Shown one piece after another: positions 1-17,719 of a DNA stretch of 64,000 bases. The notes below the pieces were generated by a model. It saw nothing but the letters and a program-made list of their open reading frames with translations. It had not been told where the DNA came from and made no database searches. Position numbers and translations under genes: made by a program. The DNA comes from Phanerodontia chrysosporium (lineage: Eukaryota; Basidiomycota; Agaricomycetes; Polyporales; Phanerochaetaceae). How positions within the stretch are numbered: position 1 is the first letter of the stretch; each line of letters starts with the position of its first letter. The stretch covers positions 1 through 64,000 of the forward strand of contig MJGA01000021.1 in NCBI GenBank assembly GCA_001910725.1, written 5' to 3'.

Positions 1-192
1 GAGGAGCGCCAGATACGGGCTCCCCCGAGCCTCATCATGGCTGCGCTCAGCCAGCCAGACCCCTCGCAGCCGTTGATCCCGGAATACACTCCGGCCCAAC
101 GGCTGTCTGCCACCGAGGGTGATGACACTAATCGCTTGTCGCACGTCAGTGCAACCTCCACATCGTCGCGCGAAGTCGGCATCGCACGATGA
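1..192 (+). CDS. 3' end of an unrecognised protein gene (partial)
   Basis: Frame 1 is open from the first base to a TGA at 190-192, giving a 63-residue C-terminal tail rich in Ser, Pro and Thr (starts EERQIRAPPSL, ends REVGIAR). No domain is visible, so no function is proposed. The downstream 173 bp to the MIC19 end are non-coding; the two genes converge. Support is only the open frame and its plausible position, so this could also be chance. Confidence 0.4.
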   Translation, partial: EERQIRAPPSLIMAALSQPDPSQPLIPEYTPAQRLSATEGDDTNRLSHVSATSTSSREVGIAR

Positions 193-365
193 CCTTCCCT
201 GTAACTTTCATAAGGACTTGCCGGACTGTTTCTCGGGTCGTGTGACGATAGCACTTAACGACTCTTTATGCTCTTCCTGACGCTTTCTAGCCAGATTAGT
301 CGTCGGACAGTTATGAACATACCTTGCTTTGTAGTCTTGTTTTGCACACAGTTTGCTTGGATCGC

Positions 366-1144
366 TCATTTTACGTGCGCTGTACTTATAGACCTGTAAT
401 GATCGTCAATAGCGTAGCTACGAACGCAGGGTGTCTATATAATGCTTTCAATGAAGTCAGCGTGTCTGCGGTGCGGCCAAAGAGTGAAAGATGCATACCT
501 GCTCTACTTTCGCAACAGAGTTTTTGAACTCGTTCACCTCCCGCCAACAGTCTAGAGTGGTCGTGGGATGTGATCTGCAGGACGCAATGAGACAGCTTGC
601 AAGACAGCAGTAATAACCACGCACTTGTAGCAGTTGACAACAGCCTCGCTCTTCGCCTGCACGTCCGGGAACTCGTTGAGGGCCCTGCGCGTCTGGAACC
701 GCTCGACCTTCTGGCGAAGCTCCTCGAGGTCGCCCATAAGGGCCGCACTACTCTTCACGCGGCCTGCCTCGTCTGCGCCGTCCGCAGCATCGGCCGCTTC
801 GCCGGCCATGGCGCGCTCGCGGTCGAGGTTCTCCTTCTCGAGCGCACGCTCGATCTCCTCACGAACGGCCTCCTCCTCCTGGCGCAGGTGCTGGAGCTCG
901 GCCTGGATGCGCGAGCGGATCTGGGCGTCAAGCGTGCTCTGCCGCTCTGGCGGCACGGGCGTGGCGGTGTGGTCGACGAGGTCGTTCACGACATCCTCGG
1001 AGAACTAGAAGTGGTTCGTGCGCCCCGCGCCGGTGAGTGTGCAGGCTTCGCAGAGCAGGAAACGCGAGATGGGCGCACCTGGATCGGTGTCTCGGCGCGG
1101 AAGACCTGCTCGTCGCTGTCAGGTTTTGACTGGCTGGCACCCAT
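366..1144 (-). CDS. MIC19: MICOS complex subunit MIC19 homologue (fungal CHCHD3-like, DUF1690 type)
   Basis: Four exons: 1079-1144, 625-1004, 499-574 and 366-434. The start MGASQSKP gives an N-terminal Gly for myristoylation, as in known Mic19. The first junction rebuilds TPIQFSEDVVNDL, the second CYK-SHPTTTLDCWREVNEF; both match the conserved ends of the family. The middle is a charged coiled coil (residues about 45-150). The paired Cys motifs (NCYK and LDCW) correspond to the C-terminal cysteines used by the family in the intermembrane space. Length about 196 residues is typical. The role, from family knowledge, is holding mitochondrial crista junctions within MICOS. The last exon is the weak point: a nearer CAG acceptor would end the protein after two residues instead. 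A copia LTR begins 257 bp upstream of the start codon. Confidence 0.88.
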
Positions 1145-1400
1145 GGCGGGCTCAGGGATTGAAGGAGGGAGGGGCACAAATTCAAGTCCATCATGCCTCT
1201 CAAGCGACCTCCCTGCGTCCGCACCCGATTGACGCTCACCGGCGCTCCTTGCGCGCCCACGCGCCTTTGGCAACTTGTGCCGAATAATCGTTGCAAACTC
1301 AGAACTCATGTGCAAAGCAGAATCCGCGTACATTGTGAGTTGTCGATACATATTGAGTGTACATGGAAGTCTATATATGCCAAGTTACATCTTGCACTGC

Positions 1401-1803
1401 TGTTGAAAGTCGCCCCGCCAGGGCGCACTCAAAACCGTCGTGCAGACGGAAGTCAAAAGCTCCGGCGCGCCCGGAGGGCTGAAGCGCCGAGCGCCCATCA
1501 AAAGATGCGCCGTCGGCGTATCCTTACAAGGTCTCGCGGCGGGACAAGCCTCGCCGCCTTCCCCATTCCTCTTTTCCGCTCTGAGTAATCGTTAGATTAG
1601 ATTCCGTAGTTATCAATCCCCAGCGCTCCCTTATCAATCCTCTAGATTAGATTCCGCCTTTTTCAGAGCGAGCATTTTTCATTTGATTATTACCTACTTT
1701 AGATACATGGAAGCAAATCTATGTAGGGTATAAAACTCGTAGAATAATCCCAAAAATATTATCTCGTTGTTCTCCTCCATCCCAGAGTCTGCGCACCACG
1801 ACA
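1401..1803 (+). repeat. 5' LTR of copia element
   Basis: 403 bp, beginning TGTTGAAAGTC and ending CGACA, matched base for base by eye with 6003-6405. A TATA-like TATAAAAC lies near 1731. An eroded relative is found at 62987-63208. Confidence 0.96.
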
Positions 1804-1816
1804 GGTTATGAGCCCC
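1804..1816 (+). other. Primer binding site, half-tRNA type
   Basis: GGTTATGAGCCCC follows the LTR directly. It contains TTATGAG, the complement of an initiator-tRNA anticodon loop with anticodon CAU, not of a tRNA 3' end. This matches the half-tRNA-iMet priming known for Drosophila copia. The same start (GGTTATGAGC) follows the LTR of the gag-only element at 61327. Confidence 0.7.
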
Positions 1817-1980
1817 GCGCTCTAAGTCGCCCCAAACACCATCTCACCCTTTGCTACGGTCAACGCGGACCGAATCTTGCTGCTGCAGATCCATCGCGGA
1901 TCACCCCTGTGACATCACCGGACGTCAGATACGTCGGACACACCTAGGCGCCAGATCGCTGATCTCGCCACGCGAGCAAG

Positions 1981-2816
1981 ATGTCGGACGCACCGCACAC
2001 CGTACGCATCGAGCCTCTCAAGGGCTCAGAAAACTACTTTTCTTGGTCGATTCAGGAGAAGGACATCCTCACCGAGCTCGACCTACTCGAGTACGCCACG
2101 GGGGAAACAACGTGCCCCGAGGGGACCGCTGCTACCGCCTGGAAGCGGAAAGATCGGAAGGCGATCTCCGCGATCCGCCTCCGATGCTCTCCCGCCGTCG
2201 CCATACACATCGCGTCTTGCGAGACCGCGAAGTCAGCGTGGGACACGCTGAAAAATATGTATGCGACCCAGGGCACCATGGCTAAGGTCACGCTGGTGAG
2301 GAGGCTACAGAAGTACGAGATGAGTGAGGGGGCGGACATGGAGGACGAGCTGAGAAAGCTCACCGAGATGCGGGCCGAGGCCGCAGAGGCCGGCGGCAAG
2401 ATCACAGACGAAGACTTCGCCTTCAACATCTTGTCCGCGCTTCCCCCAGCTGGGAAAGCTTCGTCGCCGCTCAGAACAACGTCGAGAAGTCGTCCGACGT
2501 CATCGGACGCGTCCTGAGCGAAAACCTTCGACGGCAATCGAAGGGGGACACGACCACCGCGCTCGTCGCGCGCAACGGCAAGCCCGGCAAGAAGCCGAAG
2601 AAGTCTAAATTCCTGAAGGGGGTGTTCTGCCACGGCTGCGGCAAGGAGGGACACCTGAAGAACGTCTGCCGTTCCTCGAACCAGGGATCTGGCGCGGGCG
2701 GCAACACGAGCCGCGCCCACCTCGCTGAGTCGCGCGAAGCCTCGAACGACTCGTACTCATTCGTAGCGACCACTCTAGCCTACGCGAGCACCCCAGGCAC
2801 CGAGTGCTGGTTGGGG
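1981..2816 (+). CDS. gag: Copia Gag with zinc knuckle, broken by a one-base frameshift
   Basis: The frame opens with MSDAPHTVRIEPLKGSENY, a copia gag start. It runs to a run of five C at 2443-2447, where the reading must move by one base to continue with SWESFVAAQNNVEK. The new frame holds a CCHC zinc knuckle (CHGCGKEGHLKNVC, about 2628-2670) and leads to the protease. A second one-base shift at the GGGG of 2813-2816 joins it to the pol frame, inside the protease motif. A sixth C and a fifth G would restore one continuous gag-pol frame, the usual state for copia. Undercalled homopolymers are as likely as real mutations given the identical LTRs. Confidence 0.85.
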
Positions 2817-5800
2817 ACAGCGCGTCCGAGCGCCACATCGTGCGCGACCGCGCCGCTTTCAAGAACCTCACCCCCACTCCCGGCCACACCATCGTCGGTG
2901 TCGGCAGCACAGCCGCGCTCGGACAAGGCGACGTCGATGTCGTCTTCACCACGCCGAAGGGGAAAATCACCGCCACCCTGAGGAACTGCCTCTGGTCGCC
3001 GAACCTCCCACACAACCTCCTCGCGCTAGGCCGGCTCACCTCGGCCGGTATGTCTTTCCACGGCACCGGCAACCTCCTTCACATCAAGGACCGCGATCGC
3101 GTTATCGCTGTCGGTCACAAGATGGGCCAGCTCTACCGCATGGACATGACGTCACGATCGTCCTCGGGACATACACCGGCGCCTTCCACTCTCGCGTTCG
3201 CGGCGCGCAACAGCGCGCGCACCTGGTACGAATGGCACTGCGCACTCGGACACATCAACGCGACGCAACTCCAGGAAATGTACCGCAAGGGCCTCGTCGA
3301 AGGCATGGACGTCGATACGTCCTCGGACCCTGGATTCGTCTGCGACGCCTGCATTCAGGCCAAGCACTCGCGCGCTCCGTTCCCCGAGATCGCATCAGGC
3401 ACCATCGATCAGGTCGCCGATCTCATCTACTCGGACATCTGGGGACCGGCACGCGTTGCGTCATTGCAGGGCAATGTCTACGCGATCACATTCACCGACG
3501 CGAAGTCGCGTTTCGTCGCGGTCGATTTCATGAAGACGCGCGACGCCGCCCTCGACCGTTTCCAGAAGGTCGAGCAACTCATCGAGCGGCAGCTGGGCCG
3601 CCGCGTCAAGGTCCTACACGTGGACAACGCGAAAGAATACACGGAGGGGAAATTCCGCGCCTACGCCGAATCCCGCGGCATCATCATCCGCACCACGGCA
3701 CCCTATTCCCCCGCTCAGAACGGCGTCGCGGAACGTCTCAACCGCACGCTGATGGAACGCGCACGCGCGATGCTGATCGCGCGCTCCCTCCCCAAGTTCC
3801 TGTGGCAAGAAGCGTGGGCATACGCCTGCTACCTTCAGAACCGCACCCCCACCCGCGCGCTCTCAGGCAAGACCCCCTACGAGGCTCTCTGGGGACAGAA
3901 ACCGGATGTGCGCGCTGCGCGCGATTTCGGCACACCCTGCTGGGTGCTCGTCCCCGAGAACCGGCGCGACAAACTCGCTGCGAAGAGCGAGCGATACATC
4001 TTCACCGGGATCAGCGCGTCTAGCGCCGGCTGGTGCTACTACGTCCCAGGCCTCCGGCAAGTCCTGGTCTCGCGCGACGTCATCTTTGAGCGCGAGCGGG
4101 AGTCTCCAAGCGTCCCCTTCACGCTTGAGGGGGAGAGTGAGACCGCTCCCGAGCCATCCCCCGCCGCAGGCGCGACACCGCCGCCGCCGACATCGCAAGC
4201 GCCGGAAACTTCCACCCCGGAATCGGTCAAGGCGTCACCCTCGACGCCAAACAAGCCTGAAGACGCCGCTTGGGCACAATTCAAGTCACAACTCAGGAAC
4301 GTCACGATACGCCCCACACGCCAGAGGACCCGTATCGACTACCGCGCCCTACACGAAACCGGCACACGCATCCCGAAGCCACCTTCGGAGGACGACGACT
4401 CCGATCCGTCACCGGATCAGTACCATAGCGCCCAGGCATACTTCTGCTACGCCGCTATGGACTCGGACCACCCTCGCTCGGTCGACGAATGCAAGACTCG
4501 CGACGACTGGCCGAAATGGAAGGCCGCCATGGACGCCGAGATGGCTCAGCTCGAAGCCAACGGCACCTGGAAGAAGGGGGAGCTGCCCCCGGGCCGCAAA
4601 GCCATCGGCAGCAAATGGGTCTTTGCCATCAAACGCCACCAGGACGGCTCGATCGACAAGTACAAGGCTCGCCTCGTCGCACAAGGCTTTTCTCAAATCG
4701 CCGGACAAGATTACTTCGACACTTTCTCACCCGTCGTCCGCCAAGAAACTTTCCGCGTTGCCACAGCTCTCGCCGCTACCGAAAACCTCGACTCCGACGC
4801 GCTCGACATCGTTGGCGCTTATCTCCACGGACCGCTCGAGGAGGAGATCTACATGCGCCAGGCACCCGGCTACGACGACGGATCAGGGCAAGTCTACGTC
4901 CTCATCAAAGCCCTCTACGGACTCAAGCAGGCAGGCCGCGTCTGGAACCACCTGCTCAACCACGTCCTCACAAGCCTGATGGGCTGGACGCGCTCCGAGG
5001 CCGACCCTTGCCTGTACTTCAAGCACGAGGGGAAACTCAATATGGCCCTCGTCCACGTCGACGACACCGCGCTCTACGGCGAGCGCTCCATCCTCGATCG
5101 ATTCAAGGCCGACGTCGCGAAACACTTCGCGATCACTACGAACGGCACCCTCAGCTCTTTCGTCGGGCTACAAGTCACGCGCAAGAACGGCGCGATTTCT
5201 ATTCTGCAAACACGCTACCTCGAGACAATCCTCGAACGCTTCGGCATGCAAGACTGCAAGCCCGTCTCGACGCCGCTGGATCCTGGCGTGAAACTCGAGC
5301 CGACGCCCGAAGATCAGACGCCCGCCGATGTACCTTACGCCGCCGCCATCGGATCCCTCATGTACGCTGCTACCGGCACGCGTCCCGACATCGCTTTCGC
5401 CGTCCAGACCCTCTCTCAGTTCACGTCGCGCCCGTCCGCCACGCACTGGACCGCCGTCAAACACGTCTTCCGCTACCTCAAGGGCACGACCGACGTCGGG
5501 CTCACCTTCGCAAGGCGCGCCGACGATGACATCACCGGCTACTCGGACGCCGACTGGGCTCAGGCACACGATCGCCGCTCAGTATCCGGCTACGCCTATC
5601 TCCTCGCCGGCGGCATCGTCAGCTGGAACTCCAAGAAACAGCCGACCGTCGCCCTCTCCACCATGGAGGCCGAGTACATCGCCCTCTCCCACGCCGCCAA
5701 GGAGGCCGTCTGGCTCCGCCGCCTACTTACCGAATTAGGCTTCCCGCCCGGCGCTCCCACAGTCCTTCACACGGACAATCAGGCCGCCATCAGTTTCGCG

Positions 5801-5995
5801 CACGACACTCAATTCCACGCGCGCTCGAAACACATCGACATACGTCACCACTTCATTCGCGAGCGGATCACCGACGGCGACATCAAGGTCATCCATTGCG
5901 CCTCCGCAGACAACATCGCGGACATGTTCACCAAGGCGCTCCCGCGACCCAAGCACCGCGCCGCGCTCGCCCTCGCCAACATGGCCACTCGTTGA
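2817..5995 (+). CDS. pol: Copia Pol: protease end, integrase, reverse transcriptase, RNase H
   Basis: About 1060 codons in one frame, ending TGA. Domains in order: a protease remnant around DSASERH; the gag-pre-integrase zinc region (WHCALGH...CDACIQAK, residues about 143-190); integrase core with DDE residues in YSDIWGP, HVDNAKEY and NGVAER (about 210-315); a Pro/Ser linker; RT starting at NGTWKKGEL, with YKARLVAQGF and the catalytic HVDD (about 585-760); RNase H with TDNQAAISFA and HIDIRHHFIRE near the end. Integrase before RT is the copia order. The frame is intact over this stretch. It is expressed as a fusion with Gag if the upstream frameshifts are artefacts. Confidence 0.95.
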
Positions 5996-6002
5996 GGGGG
6001 AG
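5993..6002 (+). other. Polypurine tract of the copia element
   Basis: TGAGGGGGAG lies directly before the 3' LTR and overlaps the pol stop codon. It is the expected plus-strand primer. Confidence 0.8.
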
Positions 6003-6405
6003 TGTTGAAAGTCGCCCCGCCAGGGCGCACTCAAAACCGTCGTGCAGACGGAAGTCAAAAGCTCCGGCGCGCCCGGAGGGCTGAAGCGCCGAGCGCCCAT
6101 CAAAAGATGCGCCGTCGGCGTATCCTTACAAGGTCTCGCGGCGGGACAAGCCTCGCCGCCTTCCCCATTCCTCTTTTCCGCTCTGAGTAATCGTTAGATT
6201 AGATTCCGTAGTTATCAATCCCCAGCGCTCCCTTATCAATCCTCTAGATTAGATTCCGCCTTTTTCAGAGCGAGCATTTTTCATTTGATTATTACCTACT
6301 TTAGATACATGGAAGCAAATCTATGTAGGGTATAAAACTCGTAGAATAATCCCAAAAATATTATCTCGTTGTTCTCCTCCATCCCAGAGTCTGCGCACCA
6401 CGACA
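6003..6405 (+). repeat. 3' LTR of copia element
   Basis: Same 403 bp as 1401-1803. It ends CGACA, followed by the target duplicate ACTGC. Confidence 0.96.
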
Positions 6406-6426
6406 ACTGCCCCTTTCAAAGACAGC

Positions 6427-8770
6427 TTAGAACCACCGGCTGGGATGCAAGCCTAGCCTGTCGAGAACGCCTTTGAAGCCCTTGGGGACAAACGCCTCCA
6501 CGCCTTTGGTCGGCGGGCGGATGTCCACCGGCTTCCCGACGATCTCCAGCCTAGTCCCATGTCAGTCATGTCCAGGAGGAAGTCAGCGTAAACTTACTCG
6601 TATGCCGGACGACCGTCTGTCATCAACTCCAGCCGGACAACAGGGTGCTCCATATCACGCGTGTCGACCTCGAAGGTCGACCACTTGTAGTTGCCCTCCG
6701 GCACATACTTGAGTACCTCTTCCTGGGGTACCTCCTCTTCAACGACCTCAGTAACGACTTCTCCATCGACCTCGCGCTGCACTTCTGCCAGGCGCTTTAC
6801 GGTCCTTTCGCTCTTGTCCCTTAGTGTCCGCACGAGCGGCACCCAGAACATGCTCATCGGGCTCGTGGAGACCTCGATCAGGCTGTGACCATCCCCCTCT
6901 GCATTGAACTTGATCGCGGCGAACTCGTGGCGGTCGCCCGAGAGGAGGATAACGTTCTTGACTGTATGCATAGTCGCGAGTAGTGCGTCCTTCTCGTGCG
7001 TGTAGGGGTTCCAAGAGTCGGTCTCGGCCTCGTAGGTCCAGAGCGCTGTGAAGGGAACAGAGGACACAACGAACTTGAAGGTGGCCGTGTTGTTCACCTG
7101 GTAAAGAGCCATGAGCGTATGCCTGGCGAATCGTTGCTGGTAATATAGACATACCCGTCCCAGCCAGTCGTACAGAGCAGCCAGTTGCTTCTCACCGAGC
7201 ATGGTACGTGAGACTTCATCTCCGTGGTGAATGTCAGAACGGTACCGCCGGGTGTCCATGACGAAAAAGGCCACATCTCCATAGCGGAACTCATAGTAGT
7301 GTGCGTCGGGCTCGAGAGGGTCGAAGTTGGCGTTGGCGTTGTAAAGGCGAAAAGCATTGTCGGCGCTCTTGAACGGTGGCGTCGAGTCGTTGCCTTGGCC
7401 AACATAGTTGTTAATAATCTATTAGTAGTTAAGTATCGTTGTACTGGGAGAGCATGTCGTATACAAACCTCATGATCGTCGTAAGTGTGGAACATCGCTG
7501 TAAGACGGGAGCTCAGCTTGTGCAGCATTTCCTGAAGGGACTGGAACTCACGCAGCTTCTCATACACCTTGCGCATGCTGGGACTCTGATAGTTGCGCCT
7601 GTAGAGCCTCCTGTACGACTCGACGTTGTCGCCAAAGTACATGGGCACATCCGCGTAGATAAAGTCGCCCAAGAATAGCATAAACTCAGCAGGTCCAACC
7701 TCCTCGGTCGAGAGAGCCACAGATGTATTGCTTGCAGCAGTAGCATTTTCGGAAACCGATGCATCAGACACATTGGGCCAGAGGTAGTCTGCAAGCAAGT
7801 CGAAGCCTTTGATCTGCCGACCGTGGAAGGGCACGTAAGGGAAGTTGGGAGTCGCGCAAGACGAGACGAGGAAGCGGAAATGCGAGCCTGTCGGAATGCG
7901 CGGGTCAGGGAACGTGTGGAACTTGATGGGTTCCGCCGGGTATGGAAGCGGCATTGCCTCCGCATCGGCAAGTATGTCTGTAGGTCGAATTAGGGATGCT
8001 GCTGGTCCAGGGGAAAGGGCACATACATTCGTAGTTCGTGCTTGGCCATAGTCCATCCAGACGAGCGGTATTCACCCAGTCGTCCGCAGCACTAAGGTTG
8101 AGGACTGGCCCTGCGTTCCAGGTTGGTTCCTCGAGTGCCGAGACCTGCCGCCAGAGGACGCGAACCTGTGTCTCGGTAGCGTTGGGCTCGCCCAACGGGT
8201 AGCGAACGACAAGTTTCGCAGAGTCAGGATAGACGGCCCCAACACGTGTGAAGACGACGTCCCGAGCGTCGTCGATAATTGGGTACAGGACGAAGTCGAG
8301 GGAGAACAGGAATAGCACAGCGTTGATGACAACATTCAAGATGTTCAGCAGGCGTGAAGGGCCGGGGATGGAGAAAAGCAGCGAGAACAGCGGGTCTTGC
8401 TGAGCCTGCCACAATCATAAGGGCATGTCACCGCAGATAGAGAGGCAAACGTACTCGTACTGGAATCTCCTGCACGATAGTTTCTTCCTCCTTCTCCTCC
8501 TCGACCTCTCCGTCCTCCACACGGATCCTGACCTTCTCTACATGAGTCACCGTAGTAGATGAGCCAGACGAGATAGGCGTAAGGTACAGAGATGATAGGT
8601 AGAGAACATAAACTACAGGGAGGGCCTTCCTCAAGATTGACGACGGTAGCTGCACAGGAGAAGATAAGCGGCAGCACTCCTCGATGCTATGGAGAACTCA
8701 CCACTCGTAAGAACAGGTAAGAGCCTATTCTGAACAGGGTAGATAATACAGCGGTTAGGAATACAAGCAT
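6427..8770 (-). CDS. PhoD-like metallophosphatase with N-terminal membrane segments
   Basis: Seven exons: 8702-8770, 8461-8649, 8027-8405, 7469-7977, 7155-7418, 6598-7097 and 6427-6550. All phases agree, giving 677 residues. The N-terminus has hydrophobic stretches (residues 1-22, 25-45 and about 100-120), suggesting membrane anchoring. Then come a fibronectin-like N-domain and the PhoD catalytic fold with its metal motifs FLGDFIYADVP (about 310), TYDDHE (382, completed as DDHEIINNYVGQGND across an intron), DTRRYRS and SGDRHE (about 522). The last exon ends in LGLHPSRWF. From the family, it hydrolyses phosphomonoesters or diesters using metal ions; the substrate is unknown. The intron at 7098-7154 is 57 nt with no stop, so retention would keep the frame. 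Confidence 0.92.
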
Positions 8771-9420
8771 GTTGGCTTCCTAGGCTGGGGTCATGCACGG
8801 CTCGTGAGGGGTAATCGTGAAGTACGTTGGGACAACGCTCGACAGGGTCTGGCCGTTATATTTGCTACCGCAAGGTTGGCGACAGGCAGGGATGATGTCA
8901 CTCGATCGCACCTGCCATCAACCCAGTAAACCCTTGGCAATTACAGTGAATACAGCACAAATAATACAAGTACGCTACACAAGAGATCACTTCGCTGCGC
9001 TTCGTGGGACGCAGTCTGGCCTAGTCACTGGTCCGCGTTCGGACGACAGCGACAGTGAAGGTTCCAATAATATTCGAAATGTAGAGTGCATCGGAGCGCG
9101 CTGCGCGCCGTCAGACTGTCTTCAGCTAGCCCACCGTGGGATAACTGTGGGACAGGGTGCCAGGCCGCCTGTGGCGGCCCTGCACTGGGCATGACCAAAT
9201 TGCCCAAGGGAGACCTACACGGTCAGGGGATCGGTCATCGGATTAGTCGATGACGATGTCAGGAGGGATAGTATTAGGGGCCACAGGCAGAGTATATAAG
9301 AACGCGAGAGGCGAGAGGGGCAATCAAGCAGGGATAGGAAAAAGGTTAGAACAGGCGCACTTACTTTCGAGCCATCTGGTTAAATGTATGAGTAATCATC
9401 CTCGATAGATATACAACAGG
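8771..9420. other. Intergenic, PhoD upstream and YJU2 downstream
   Basis: 650 bp with no convincing coding frame. It must hold the PhoD promoter and the YJU2 3' end. A TATA-like AGTATATAAG lies near 9293. I see no repeat or RNA gene. Confidence 0.5.
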
Positions 9421-10402
9421 TCAAGCGGCGACGGCCTTCGCGGGCTTCTTGATCTTTATGCCCAGCGAGTTTTTCATATCCGTCTTCCTCTTCTTCACTA
9501 CCGGTACAGTCGCTACCGTGTTCGCGATGAGAGAGCGCGTCGACTCGGGCAGAAGCGCGTGGAGATCGGGTTCCTCGTTGCCTGCCTTGCGCTTGACCGT
9601 CACGACCTTCTCCTCCGAGGCGGCTTGTGAACTCGAGCCTGACCCTGAGGCTACCGGTACCGCAGGCATAGACACCTTCGAGAACACCTGCCGCACTAAC
9701 GCTTCGTCCTCCTCCTCTGCCTTCTTCTTCTCCAGGTCTTCTTCCGCCTCAATCTCCTCCATGTGTATCCGGTCGAGTAGATCCACTGATTGGCTGACAC
9801 GCTCATTGCGTGCGTTCCGTGCGCGGATGTCCTGGAGTGCATCGAGGATGTCCATCTCACGCTTCGAGTCGACCGTACGATTCTCGAGCGCCTTCATTGG
9901 GTTGTTCTCCTCCTCTTCTAGCCGTGCTAACCGGTCCTCCTCTTTCTCTTCTTGCTCTTCTCGCCATGGCTCAAAGTTTCGTGATGCACCATGCTCAGCC
10001 GCATAGTCCGTGTTCTTCGGGTCAGTCTTGAAGGTGATTTCAGCGGAGCAGAGAGTGCTATAAGAGGTGGTAAGTGCAAGCTGGGCCTGCAACGCAAAGA
10101 TGGTACGTACCACTTGATATAGAACCTAAAGATTTTGATGCCATAGTAATCCTCCCCTTCGACCGTCTCCTTCCGCGCGTTGAACTTCTTTCCCTTGTAG
10201 ATGTATTCTCCGCAAGTATTGCAGCGCATCGAAAAGGGCGCCATGAGACGCACAACCTGCTGCGAGTTCTTGGGCTGCTTCCTGCGGGGAATGAGAGACG
10301 GATCGAAATCCGGGGGAAGTACTTGTTCAAGACTGTAGGTTGACATGTAAGCTACATCCCGATGCGAGACTCGAGAGGGTACATACCTTTACGTTCCGAC
10401 AT
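9421..10402 (-). CDS. YJU2: Pre-mRNA splicing factor YJU2/CWC16 (CCDC94) homologue, one-base frameshift in exon 2
   Basis: Three exons: 10387-10402, 10111-10332 and 9421-10057. Exon 1 plus exon 2 read MSERK-VLNKYFP, the invariant start of the family. Zinc-binding pairs follow in [20 protein letters not shown] and [20 protein letters not shown], the latter rebuilt across intron 2. The C-terminus is a charged coiled coil with basic ends. The reading breaks after VLNKYFP at a run of five C (five G at 10312-10316 on the plus strand). One extra base restores [12 protein letters not shown] and also makes the downstream exon phases agree, so the gene is otherwise intact at about 291 residues. Family role: first catalytic step of splicing, after Prp2. 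It is transcribed away from DHX35. Confidence 0.92.
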
Positions 10403-10566
10403 GGTGGTGGTATGTGGTGGACAAGGAGTGAGTGAAGGTCGCTAATTGGCAAGTCCGTTGAAGGACACTGGCTGCTTCGTAAGGGCGGCAACTGCCGTAC
10501 GGCACGTGACCCAAGCCGTGACCGACGGCTGCCAAATTGGGACAGTGCGTCGGTCTACACCCAATC
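10403..10566. promoter_or_regulatory. 164-bp divergent promoter between YJU2 and DHX35
   Basis: The two start codons face apart with only 164 bp between them, so the promoters must overlap. A CACGTG-like GCACGTGAC is present near 10502. No clear TATA box is seen. Confidence 0.6.
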
Positions 10567-13345
<2,779 letters not shown>

Positions 13346-13606
13346 TCGCTTTAATGGAACTACGCAAGCATCGTTGACTCTGGCGTGAGAGATCGGTGAC
13401 TTGGGAGTGGATACATACTCCTTTCCCTGCAGCATGCCCTCAAGTGACTTGACACAAAGCCTGAACGGAGAGAACCGCTTGTGAGTACTGGATTATTAAA
13501 CACCCGACTTTTTGCTTGCCTTGCGTTTGCCAGTGAGTTTGCTGCCTAAACCTACACACGGGTGGAGACGGCTCTGGATACTAAACCTACAACATTTGGA
13601 TGAAAT

Positions 13607-14028
13607 TGGGTGACTTCCCATAAGAATTTAGGGACAGTGTCGTGTCTAGAGGCGTGGCTGTGTAGGCGTGACAACGGAGCCACCTAGCTCGCGCGTCCAA
13701 CCCATAAGCCTAACCGCGGTGACGTTTAGACACAAATGTCCCGGACCTTTTGTCGGAGAACTGCCATCAGGATCTTGATGAATTGCCATAGAGAGTAAGG
13801 CCCGTCGCCTCCACCTACCTTTCGTGGTCAAAAAGAGGAGCGAATCGGTCTGGACAGGGGGGGTACCCCCCGCCCAGATTTCGGACGGAAAGCAGGCCCA
13901 AAACGGTGGAGTTACCGTCTGGGAAGTGGGGTTCGCGTTAACTATGTCACGCTTTTCTCACGCAAACTCGGCAAAAGTCATCTGAAGCGTCCAGAACTGT
14001 CCCTAAAGTACTTATGGGAAGTCACCCA
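13607..14028. mobile_element. MITE-like element with about 30-bp terminal inverted repeats
   Basis: TGGGTGACTTCCCATAAG at the left end is the exact reverse complement of the right end, and the match continues with small gaps through TTTAGGGACAGT. The 422-bp body has no coding frame. No target duplication could be fixed, so the superfamily is unassigned. A perfect palindrome GGGGGGTACCCCCC lies inside, near 13858. Confidence 0.7.
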
Positions 14029-14064
14029 TTACTGTACAGCGAACTCGACATGTCTGGCGCGACG

Positions 14065-17719
<3,655 letters not shown>

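Larger units (their letters stand above)
1401..6405 (+). mobile_element. Young Ty1/copia LTR retrotransposon, complete
   Basis: The element is bounded by two 403-bp LTRs that look identical throughout and is flanked by the 5-bp target duplication ACTGC (1396-1400 and 6406-6410). It contains a primer binding site, gag, a copia-order pol (protease, integrase, RT, RNase H) and a purine tract. Identical LTRs mean a recent insertion. Two one-base frameshifts interrupt gag-pol; both lie in G/C homopolymers. It inserted between the 5' side of MIC19 and the 3' side of the PhoD gene, whose stop codon is only about 20 bp from the 3' LTR. Confidence 0.97.

Noticed and set aside
1381..1588. Plus-strand ORF overlapping the copia LTR
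   Set aside because: The same reading occurs in both LTRs and reflects LTR sequence, not a gene.
7224..7678. Plus-strand ORFs across the PhoD gene
   Set aside because: They are shadows of the minus-strand exons, which carry the family motifs and consistent splice phases.
8771..9420. tRNA or other small RNA gene
   Set aside because: No cloverleaf-like pairing or A/B-box pattern could be recognised by eye.
13853..13870. GGGGGGTACCCCCC palindrome as a regulatory site
   Set aside because: Only a single perfect palindrome inside a mobile element; nothing else supports a function.
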